A model generated the notes under the pieces. The model made no database searches and was not told the origin of the DNA. It saw nothing but the letters and a program-made list of their open reading frames with translations. This document shows, in pieces, positions 1-5,138 of a stretch of DNA of 9,960 nt (the stretch's first letter is position 1; the number at the start of each line of letters is the position of its first letter). The translations under genes and the position numbers were made by a program. Source of the DNA: Acidobacteriaceae bacterium (lineage in GTDB: Bacteria > Acidobacteriota > Terriglobia > Terriglobales > Acidobacteriaceae); NCBI GenBank assembly GCA_003168235.1, contig PMSZ01000315.1, positions 1 to 9,960 of the forward strand. Reading direction: 5' to 3'.

Positions 1-878
1 ATTCCGCCGACGTGTTGGGCGGGCTTTGCTGCGACGCGCTGAAGGGCACCGATACGGCCTTCGACGAGCGCATTCACAAAGCGCGCCCGCACATCGGACA
101 GATGAGGACGGCGGCGAATCTGCGCAAGATGCTCGAAGGCAGCCAGATTCGCGAATCGCACCGCGACTGCGACCGGGTGCAGGATGCTTACTCCCTGCGC
201 TGCATCCCGCAGGTGCACGGCGCGGTTCGCGACACGCTGGCGCACTGCCGCCAGGTGTTTGAGACCGAGGCGAACTCCGCCGTGGATAATCCGCTGGTAT
301 TCATCACCGACGCCAGGAATTTCAAGGGCGATGTGATTTCAGGAGGAAACTTTCACGGCGAGCCGCTCGCCTTTGCTTTAGATTTTCTCGGCATTGCCCT
401 GAGCGCGCTGGCTGGCATCAGCGATCGGCGTCTGGAGCGCATGGTGAACCCCGCGCTTAGTGAAGGGCTGCCGCCGTTTCTCGCCCCTGGCGCGGGAATG
501 AACTCGGGCTTCATGATGCCCCAGGTTACCGCGGCCGCGCTGGTGAGTGAGAACAAAGTGCTGGCGCACCCGGCGTCGGTCGATTCGATTACGACATCGG
601 GGAATAAAGAAGACTTCGTTTCCATGGGCATGACGGCAGCGAACAAGTTGAAGAAAGTCGTTGAGAATACTAGGAACACGCTGGCCATAGAGGCCATGGC
701 GGCAGCGCAGGCGATAGATTTTCTCGCCCCGCTCAAACCTTCCAAGCCGTTGCAGCGTGCGCACGCCGCCATCCGCGCGGTCTGCGCGACCATGGAAAAA
801 GACCGCGTCATGTATCAGGATTTCGCTCGCATCTCCGACTTGATCGCCAGCGGCAAACTGGCCGAGTTGGTGCGCTAG
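1..878 (+). CDS. hutH: histidine ammonia-lyase, C-terminal part (5' end outside window)
   Basis: Histidine ammonia-lyase removes ammonia from L-histidine to give urocanate, the first step of cytoplasmic histidine degradation. The frame is open from base 3 and ends at TAG 876-878, giving about 291 residues of a family usually near 500-510. The N-terminal half with the Ala-Ser-Gly triad that forms the MIO cofactor is therefore outside the window. Visible family blocks are QDAYSLRCIPQVHG, in which Gln (codon 180), Tyr (189) and Arg (198) correspond to the active-site Q277, Y280 and R283 of the Pseudomonas putida enzyme. Further blocks are DNPLVF, GDVISGGNFHGEP, MNSGFMMPQVTAAALVSENK, and SVDSITTSGNKEDFVSMG with the active-site Glu at 609-611 (E414 equivalent). 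That Glu favours a histidine over a tyrosine or phenylalanine lyase. The usual NQEDH is NKEDF here. No other hut gene follows downstream, so any hut operon lies to the left. Confidence 0.93.
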   Translation, partial: SADVLGGLCCDALKGTDTAFDERIHKARPHIGQMRTAANLRKMLEGSQIRESHRDCDRVQDAYSLRCIPQVHGAVRDTLAHCRQVFETEANSAVDNPLVFITDARNFKGDVISGGNFHGEPLAFALDFLGIALSALAGISDRRLERMVNPALSEGLPPFLAPGAGMNSGFMMPQVTAAALVSENKVLAHPASVDSITTSGNKEDFVSMGMTAANKLKKVVENTRNTLAIEAMAAAQAIDFLAPLKPSKPLQRAHAAIRAVCATMEKDRVMYQDFARISDLIASGKLAELVR

Positions 879-890
879 GCACTCGCACAT

Positions 891-916
891 CCCGCACGTC
901 CGCACAAAGACGCGGG
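891..916 (+). terminator. weak terminator-like hairpin after hutH
   Basis: Thirteen bases after the hutH stop, CCCGC (891-895) and GTC (898-900) pair with GAC (909-911) and GCGGG (912-916). This makes 8 bp with a two-base bulge and an 8-base loop. There is no clear T-run after it. GCGGG can alternatively pair with a second CCCGC at 930-934. The placement suits a transcript end, but the signal is weak. Confidence 0.3.
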
Positions 917-949
917 CTCAAATTGTTATCCCGCAGAAAATTGCAGCAT

Positions 950-964
950 CAATGCAGTGCATTG
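950..964. promoter_or_regulatory. 15-bp palindrome, possible operator
   Basis: CAATGCA-G-TGCATTG is a perfect 7+1+7 palindrome lying about 30 bases upstream of the proposed -35 box of the quinoprotein-like gene. Its size and symmetry suit a dimeric DNA-binding protein. No regulator can be assigned from the sequence. Confidence 0.35.
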
Positions 965-994
965 CACCTCGTGCGGATTTGACAAATAGCATTG

Positions 995-1024
995 TTTACA
1001 CGCGCGCGCCGTATGCGCTAGACT
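995..1024 (+). promoter_or_regulatory. possible sigma70-type promoter of the beta-propeller gene
   Basis: TTTACA (995-1000, five of six matches to TTGACA) is followed after 18 bases by TAGACT (1019-1024, four of six matches to TATAAT). This would start a transcript near 1031 with a leader of about 105 bases before the ATG at 1138. A second -35-like TTGACA at 979-984 has no well-placed -10 box. Confidence 0.33.
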
Positions 1025-1137
1025 CGCGTTTCTTTTGTTCGTTCTCTTCAGCGTGTCCAGCAACTCGGAACCGCGAGGACGAGCGGATAATTTCAGCTCA
1101 CGCAATCAACTATTCAAGAAAACTTTGAGGATCACAC

Positions 1138-2787
1138 ATGCTGAAGCTTTGCAAGCGAAACTCTCCCTGCGTCACGGTCGCACTCTCGTTCTTCCTTATT
1201 GTTCTCCTCGGCGCGATGGCGTCGCTTGCCGGCGCACAGACCGCGATCACGACGTATCACTACGATAATTACCGCACCGGCTGGAACCAGAATGAGACGA
1301 CTCTGACGCCCGCCAACGTGAAGAACAAAATATTCGGCCGCCTGCACACCGTTACCCTCGACGACCAGGTCGATGCGCAGCCGCTCGTTGTTCCGGGCGT
1401 GCAGATCACCGCCGGAAGTTTTCAGGGCACGCACGATGTGGTCTATGTGGCGACAGAAAACAACTCCATCTATGCCATCGATGTGCATAGCGGGCAGGTG
1501 CTGCTCAATCCAAATTTCGGAACCCCGGTGGGTTATCCGCTGGGTTGCGGCAACAATGGGCCGAGGGTCGGAATTAACTCCACGCCGGTGATCGATCTCT
1601 CGACAAATACCCTCTATGTTGTGGTTTACACGCAGGCCAAGAGCGGACCGACCTATACCATTCATGCGCTCAGTCTCGGCGCTCTGACCGACCAGGTCAC
1701 GCCGCAAGTTGTTGTCGCGTCGCAAACGCTCACTAACGGATCGACCTTCAACTTCAACGCTACCTACCAGCGGCAGCGCCCAGCGTTGCTGCTGGCCAAC
1801 GGCAATGTTTATGCGGCCTTCGGCAGCTTCTGCGATCTGGGAGCGAACCTTTCGCGAGGCTGGCTACTCGGCTGGACGACCGGAACCCTGACGCCGCTGG
1901 CGAGTGCACAGCTCAACGATCTGCAGGCCACCGACAGCGATAGCTTCTTTCTGTCCTCCGTCTGGATGTCAGGCTATGGCCCAGCCACCGACGATGAAGG
2001 CAACATTCTGTTCGTCACCGGAAACTCCGACCCCGGCACCTACGACGGCGTGACCAATATTCAGGAGAGCGTGGTGAAGCTTTCCTCCACGCTGAACACG
2101 GTGCTTGACCTGTTTACGCCGGACGATCAGCAGAGCCTGGATGCCGGTGACGTCGACTTCGGCTCCGGTGGCGTGCTGGTGTTGCCCGATCAGCCCGGAT
2201 CGATCCCGCATCTGGCGGTGGCAGCCGGCAAAGACGGCAATATGTATCTGATGAACGAAGACAATCTCGGCGGCTACTCGCCGAACACGAACAATGTGCT
2301 CGGCACTTACGGCATTGGGGGTTGCTGGTGCGGCGAATCGTATTATGTCGATCCGACCGACGGCGCGGGACGAGTGGTGAGCAGCGGCAATTCACTGGTA
2401 GAGGTCTGGAAGGTAGAAACGTCGCCCAAGGTTGCCTTGTCGCAGACCGGTAGCTGGGATTTGACCACCTACAACCAGCAGGATCCGGGGTTCTTCACCT
2501 CGATATCTTCAAACGGCACCGCGAGCCCCATCATTTGGGCCCTCGGGCACCCGTCGAGCGGGGGTGCGGCGCCGATCCACCTTTTTGCGCTTAATCCCGA
2601 TGGCGGCAAGAAGCTTACTACCCTCAAGCACCTGTACACGGCGAAAGCGGGCAATTGGCCGAACCTGGGCGGCAATGCGAATCTGGTTCCCGTCGTGGCC
2701 AACGGCATGGTATTTGTCGCCAGCAATAGGCAACTGCAGATTTTTGGATTGCTCGGACAAAATACGGAGAAGTCGAACAAAAAATAA
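1138..2787 (+). CDS. secreted PQQ-like (quinoprotein-type) beta-propeller protein
   Basis: A 549-residue protein with a typical Sec signal peptide: basic MLKLCKR, a hydrophobic stretch at residues 12-31, and probable cleavage in AGA|QT after residue 33. It should be exported. The mature part shows repeated propeller-blade patterns of the quinoprotein dehydrogenase-like superfamily. Examples are VYVATENNSIYAIDVHSGQV at 102-121, a blade with GNILFVTGNSDPGTYDG, AGKDGNMYLMNEDNLGG from 363, and a closing NGMVFVASNRQLQIFG from 522. Cysteines include C137 and a C-W-C at 396-398, possibly disulfides in the periplasm. The N-terminal YDNYRTGWNQNETTLTPANV block recalls large paralogous families in acidobacterial genomes. 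I see no complete set of PQQ-binding or catalytic residues, so enzyme activity and substrate are not assigned; a structural or binding role is possible. GAGG at 1127-1130 is a well-spaced ribosome binding site for the ATG. The gene stands alone and converges on the HD-hydrolase gene. Confidence 0.85.
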   Translation: MLKLCKRNSPCVTVALSFFLIVLLGAMASLAGAQTAITTYHYDNYRTGWNQNETTLTPANVKNKIFGRLHTVTLDDQVDAQPLVVPGVQITAGSFQGTHDVVYVATENNSIYAIDVHSGQVLLNPNFGTPVGYPLGCGNNGPRVGINSTPVIDLSTNTLYVVVYTQAKSGPTYTIHALSLGALTDQVTPQVVVASQTLTNGSTFNFNATYQRQRPALLLANGNVYAAFGSFCDLGANLSRGWLLGWTTGTLTPLASAQLNDLQATDSDSFFLSSVWMSGYGPATDDEGNILFVTGNSDPGTYDGVTNIQESVVKLSSTLNTVLDLFTPDDQQSLDAGDVDFGSGGVLVLPDQPGSIPHLAVAAGKDGNMYLMNEDNLGGYSPNTNNVLGTYGIGGCWCGESYYVDPTDGAGRVVSSGNSLVEVWKVETSPKVALSQTGSWDLTTYNQQDPGFFTSISSNGTASPIIWALGHPSSGGAAPIHLFALNPDGGKKLTTLKHLYTAKAGNWPNLGGNANLVPVVANGMVFVASNRQLQIFGLLGQNTEKSNKK

Positions 2788-2799
2788 CTGTAGCGCGGA

Positions 2800-2829
2800 G
2801 TGGACCAGCTTCATCGGAAGTTGGTCCAC
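2800..2829. terminator. hairpin between convergent genes, probable transcription terminator
   Basis: GTGGACCA (2800-2807) pairs perfectly with TGGTCCAC (2822-2829), and CTTC (2809-2812) pairs with GAAG (2817-2820) around a four-base ATCG loop. One G/T position separates the two stem halves. It lies 12 bases after the beta-propeller stop and downstream of the opposing HD gene. Read on the minus strand, a T-rich run (complement of the A-run 2779-2784) follows about 15 bases later. On the plus strand there is no T-run. It may serve both genes. Confidence 0.5.
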
Positions 2830-2885
2830 GAGGCGTTGGCCCACCCGAAGATCGCCACCGGCCCTGGACCTCGAATACCAGCTGT

Positions 2886-3479
2886 CTACGCCGATTTTGG
2901 AGCCGACCCATGCGCCGCCGACCCATCCAATCCCAGATCTCTTGCAATTCCCTTCATGGCCGCGATGCAGAACGCGATGTGTTCTTCAAGGTCGATTCCA
3001 AGATCGGCCGCGCCCTCGACGATGTCTTCCCGATGAACGCTGCGGGCGAAGGCCTTGTCCTTCATTTTCTTCCGCACCGACGGCGCTTCTACTTCAGCCA
3101 GCGATTTCCCCGGCTTGACCAGCGCGCACGCGGTAATAAATCCGGCCAACTCGTCGCATGCAAACAGCGTCTTCTCCATCGCCGAGACGCGCGCCACGCC
3201 CGTGTACTGCGCGTGCGACAGAATCGCTCGCCGCACTTCTTCGGAATACCCGCGGTCGTTCAGAATCTCGGAGCCTTTATATGGATGCTCCTCCGCCGTC
3301 GGATATTTTTCGTAATCGAAGTCATGCAAAAGCCCGACCATTCCCCACAATTCTTCGTCCGCTCCCGCTTTGCGCGCGTAAGCACGCATGCAGGCCTCGA
3401 CAGCGAGCGCATGTTTACGCAAACTTTCCGATTGGGTGAACTCAGTTAGTAAACACCAGGCTGCATCGCGCTGACTCAT
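2886..3479 (-). CDS. HD-superfamily hydrolase (predicted metal-dependent phosphohydrolase)
   Basis: A 197-residue cytoplasmic protein with the HD metal-binding pattern: H23 in KHALAVE, H52-D53 in GLLHDFDYEKYP, H65 in EEHPYKG, H89 in ILSHAQYTG and D109 in ACDEL. This order (H, HD, H, H, D) is that of the HD/HDIG phosphohydrolases, and the whole protein resembles the small stand-alone predicted HD hydrolases (COG2316 type). Substrate is unknown; nucleotides or other phosphoesters are typical of the superfamily. No GGDEF, cNMP-binding or synthetase domain is attached, so it is not a classical RelA/SpoT or HD-GYP protein. I chose ATG at 3477-3479 because AGGGATGAAG lies just upstream. A TTG at 3513-3515 would add 12 residues of low-complexity charged sequence. 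The gene is divergent from the XRE regulator and convergent with the beta-propeller gene, so it is probably monocistronic. Confidence 0.87.
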   Translation of the reverse strand: MSQRDAAWCLLTEFTQSESLRKHALAVEACMRAYARKAGADEELWGMVGLLHDFDYEKYPTAEEHPYKGSEILNDRGYSEEVRRAILSHAQYTGVARVSAMEKTLFACDELAGFITACALVKPGKSLAEVEAPSVRKKMKDKAFARSVHREDIVEGAADLGIDLEEHIAFCIAAMKGIARDLGLDGSAAHGSAPKSA

Positions 3480-3644
3480 ATCTTCATCCCTGTTTTCGCG
3501 GCTTCCGGCTGCCAATTATCGCATTATTTGAGCTAACTACTTTGTTGTGGCGCACTTTTGTCTTGACTTCCACAGGCCCAATCCCGCAGATTACACAGCA
3601 GTTGGCTTTGAGAGTAGCCCAGCTCTGGCACTCGCAAAACCTGA
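3480..3644. promoter_or_regulatory. divergent intergenic region of HD hydrolase and XRE regulator
   Basis: This 165-base spacer separates two divergent genes and must hold the promoter of at least one. On the plus strand TTGACT (3563-3568) is a good -35 box, but the -10 at the right distance (CAGATT, 3587-3592) is poor. On the minus strand GATAAT (complement of 3515-3520) is a fair -10 with no good -35. A short palindrome CCAGCTCTGG (3619-3628) lies 16 bases before the XRE start and could be an autoregulatory site. Each signal alone is weak. Confidence 0.3.
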
Positions 3645-4190
3645 ATGGCCACCACACTAACCCCCGTGGACTCACGGGAAGTTGTACGATGCGACCGCTG
3701 TCTCTTGGTGCAATTCCGCACATCCAACAGTCTCTGCCGTCGTTGTCATCTGTCGCTCGATGAGGACGAAGCGGAGATCGCCGCCATGACTCCCACGCCA
3801 GAAGTGTTGCCGATTACCGTTGACTATCACGGACGCGGACATCTCAAGCTGGCTCACTCCATCCGCTCGCTGCGTTTGCGCAACGGCTTAAGCCAACGCC
3901 AGCTGGCGTTACGCATGTCGGTGCCGCGCACGTACGTTTCGAAAATCGAAAACGAAAAAGCGACCCCGACACTGTCTTCTCTGGAACGGCTCGCGAAAGC
4001 GCTCGAGGTGAGCGTGCCCGATCTGCTCTCCGGTGGAGAACGCAACCGACAAGAGGAAGTGCGGGAGTTGATGGAAGACCAATTCGTCGCCGAAGTGATG
4101 CCGTACTTGTCCCAGCTCAACGGAATGCAGATGTCCAGCATTCTCGCGCAAGTCCGGGATTTGACGGTACGGCCGCGACGCAGCGCGTAA
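3645..4190 (+). CDS. zinc-ribbon and XRE-type helix-turn-helix transcriptional regulator
   Basis: A 181-residue predicted DNA-binding protein. Residues 16-34 carry C-x2-C (C16, C19) and C-x2-C (C31, C34), a short treble-clef or ribbon-like zinc site. A linker with acidic residues and TPTPEVLP follows. Residues about 70-128 form a XRE/Cro-type helix-turn-helix: IRSLRLRNGLSQRQLALRM, then VPRTYVSKIENEKATPTLSS as recognition region, then LERLAKALEVSVPDLL. The C-terminal 50 residues (RQEEVRELMEDQFVAEVMPY onward) look helical and may mediate dimerisation. ATG 3645 directly follows an in-frame TGA, so the ORF cannot extend upstream. No strong ribosome binding site precedes it, and a later start at M48 would lose the four cysteines, which look deliberate. 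Targets are unknown. Candidates are its own divergent promoter region or the downstream PEP-CTERM gene. A terminator lies 55 bases downstream, so it is probably transcribed alone. Confidence 0.87.
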   Translation: MATTLTPVDSREVVRCDRCLLVQFRTSNSLCRRCHLSLDEDEAEIAAMTPTPEVLPITVDYHGRGHLKLAHSIRSLRLRNGLSQRQLALRMSVPRTYVSKIENEKATPTLSSLERLAKALEVSVPDLLSGGERNRQEEVRELMEDQFVAEVMPYLSQLNGMQMSSILAQVRDLTVRPRRSA

Positions 4191-4244
4191 CGCTCAAATC
4201 CTCGCGTTGCTGAAAAGTTTATCCGGGCACACAACCAACTGGAC

Positions 4245-4276
4245 AGCCGGGACTCTCGGGTTCCGGCTTTTCTTGT
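4245..4276 (+). terminator. Rho-independent terminator of the XRE gene
   Basis: AGCCGG (4245-4250) pairs with CCGGCT (4263-4268), and the stem continues inwards through G-T, A-T, C-G and T-G pairs to a CTCG loop. It is followed at once by TTTTCTTGT, with the T-run starting at 4268. Stem, small loop and T-run in the right order 55 bases after the stop codon make this the clearest intrinsic terminator in the window. Confidence 0.75.
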
Positions 4277-4279
4277 CTG

Positions 4280-4340
4280 TGCGCAATACCGTGCACTTCT
4301 ATGTCTAGCGCATGCACAGCCCCAAGCGCGATGCGCAATA
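4280..4340. repeat. pair of 9-bp direct repeats upstream of the PEP-CTERM promoter
   Basis: TGCGCAATA occurs at 4280-4288 and again at 4332-4340, 52 bases apart (about five helical turns). The spacer between them also has GTGCA (4291-4295) able to pair with TGCAC (4313-4317) and a GCATGC palindrome. The second copy ends about 48 bases upstream of the proposed -35 box, a position used by activators. Nine-base repeats can occur by chance. Confidence 0.3.
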
Positions 4341-4387
4341 ATTTGCATGTTTGCTGGATATTTCTTTAAGAATCTGTCGGTTTCCGC

Positions 4388-4416
4388 TTGACCCACTTTG
4401 GTAAACACGCTAACCT
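4388..4416 (+). promoter_or_regulatory. probable sigma70-type promoter of the PEP-CTERM gene
   Basis: TTGACC (4388-4393, five of six matches) is separated by exactly 17 bases from TAACCT (4411-4416, keeping T, A and final T of the -10 consensus). A transcript would start near 4423 and have a leader of about 60 bases. The gene follows a terminator and so needs its own promoter, which supports the call. Confidence 0.42.
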
Positions 4417-4425
4417 CAGCCCCAA

Positions 4426-4454
4426 TCCCCGAGAGCTGGGGAAGATCCTAGCTC
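4426..4454 (+). promoter_or_regulatory. 5' leader able to form two mutually exclusive hairpins
   Basis: GAGCTGGGG (4433-4441) pairs with TCCTAGCTC (4446-4454) over nine pairs, two of them G-U, around a four-base AAGA loop. The GGGG of this stem can instead pair with CCCC at 4427-4430 (TCCCC/GGGGA) or at 4420-4423. The element sits at or near the proposed 5' end of the mRNA and ends 16 bases before the ribosome binding site AGGA (4471-4474). It matches no riboswitch class I recognise; a mRNA-stabilising 5' hairpin is the simplest reading. Confidence 0.3.
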
Positions 4455-4482
4455 GAATCCTTTGGTGAACAGGATAACTTTG

Positions 4483-5058
4483 ATGAAAATCTTCCAGATG
4501 TGTGCGTTCGTCCTGATGCTAGTGTTTGCTTCGGCGATGGCTTTTGCCAACGGCATCGATGATCCGAAAGTCATCCTTCACGGAGCGGGCGGCGGCTCGG
4601 TCCAAGGGCCTTGTCCGAATTGTCAAGGTGTTGGCCAGAATTTCAACTTCTCTATTCCTGCCAGCGGATCGGGTACTCTGTATTTCACCAATGACAGCGG
4701 AAAGGCATGGACTTCGCTGACCCTGGTTGAGACGGGCGTGCCGGCGGCCGATATTAGCTGCCATTCAGACCTGTTCTCCAGTTGCACCACCAAGACCCTG
4801 AAGAACGGTTCGGTTGAGATTCTTCTGTCGGGCGCCAACGGTCACTCTGAGTGGGCGGACCATGGTATTCAGGCCGGACAGAGTTTCGCGATGCAGTTCT
4901 CCTGCGTCAAAGGTAGCTGCTGGGATGGCGGAATGACGTTCGGCGCTCATGGCGGAACGGGAACTGTCCCGGAGCCAGGCACGGTCGCTCTCATGATGAC
5001 TGGAGTCGCAGCGTTGGTATCACGCCGCAAATCGTGGAAGAACCGCAAGAACTCCTAG
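4483..5058 (+). CDS. secreted PEP-CTERM sorting-signal protein, cysteine-containing
   Basis: A 191-residue exported protein. Residues 1-22 are a signal peptide (MKIFQM, hydrophobic core, likely cleavage AFA|NG). The C-terminus is a textbook PEP-CTERM signal: VPEPGT at 162-167, a hydrophobic segment at about 168-180, then RRK at 181-183 and a basic tail. Such proteins are cleaved and sorted by an exosortase, known in bacteria that make exopolysaccharide; the exosortase is not in this window. The mature domain is glycine- and serine-rich, probably beta-sandwich-like. It has six cysteines (44, 47, 93, 101, 141, 146), including a C-P-N-C pair, suggesting three disulfides. No function can be given to this domain. 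I chose ATG 4483 because AGGA lies at 4471-4474; a TTG at 4462 would add seven residues before the signal peptide. The gene follows a terminator and converges on the kinase gene, so it is monocistronic. Confidence 0.88.
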   Translation: MKIFQMCAFVLMLVFASAMAFANGIDDPKVILHGAGGGSVQGPCPNCQGVGQNFNFSIPASGSGTLYFTNDSGKAWTSLTLVETGVPAADISCHSDLFSSCTTKTLKNGSVEILLSGANGHSEWADHGIQAGQSFAMQFSCVKGSCWDGGMTFGAHGGTGTVPEPGTVALMMTGVAALVSRRKSWKNRKNS

Positions 5059-5078
5059 CGAACCAGTAATCGGATTGC

Positions 5079-5123
5079 CAGGGCATGGCTTCCAGGCCTG
5101 CCCTGAGCAAATCGGCAGGCCTG
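5079..5123. terminator. overlapping inverted repeats between convergent genes, likely bidirectional terminator
   Basis: CAGGCCTGCC (5093-5102) is the exact reverse complement of GGCAGGCCTG (5114-5123), a perfect 10-bp stem with an 11-base loop. A second stem overlaps it: CAGGGCA (5079-5085) plus GGC (5087-5089) pairs with GCC (5096-5098) plus TGCCCTG (5099-5105), with one bulged T. Only one can form at a time. The region fills most of the 80-base gap between the two stop codons. There is no marked T-run on either side, so termination is inferred from position and stem strength. Confidence 0.5.
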
Positions 5124-5138
5124 ACCTGAACCAAGAGA

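Noticed and set aside
1132..1725. 197-residue minus-strand open frame at the start of the beta-propeller gene
   Set aside because: It is antisense to a signal peptide and propeller blades that make clear sense on the plus strand.
2910..3449. 179-residue plus-strand open frame over the HD hydrolase
   Set aside because: It is a mirror of the HD hydrolase gene, whose complete metal-ligand set identifies the true strand.
3854..4408. 184-residue minus-strand open frame over the XRE gene
   Set aside because: It is antisense to the XRE domain and runs through the terminator and promoter; composition is Arg/Ser/Cys-rich with no motif.
4191..4482. Possible sigma54 (-24/-12) promoter or c-di-GMP riboswitch before the PEP-CTERM gene
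   Set aside because: PEP-CTERM genes can be sigma54-controlled, but no GG-N10-GC element fits, and the leader lacks the conserved core of c-di-GMP riboswitches.
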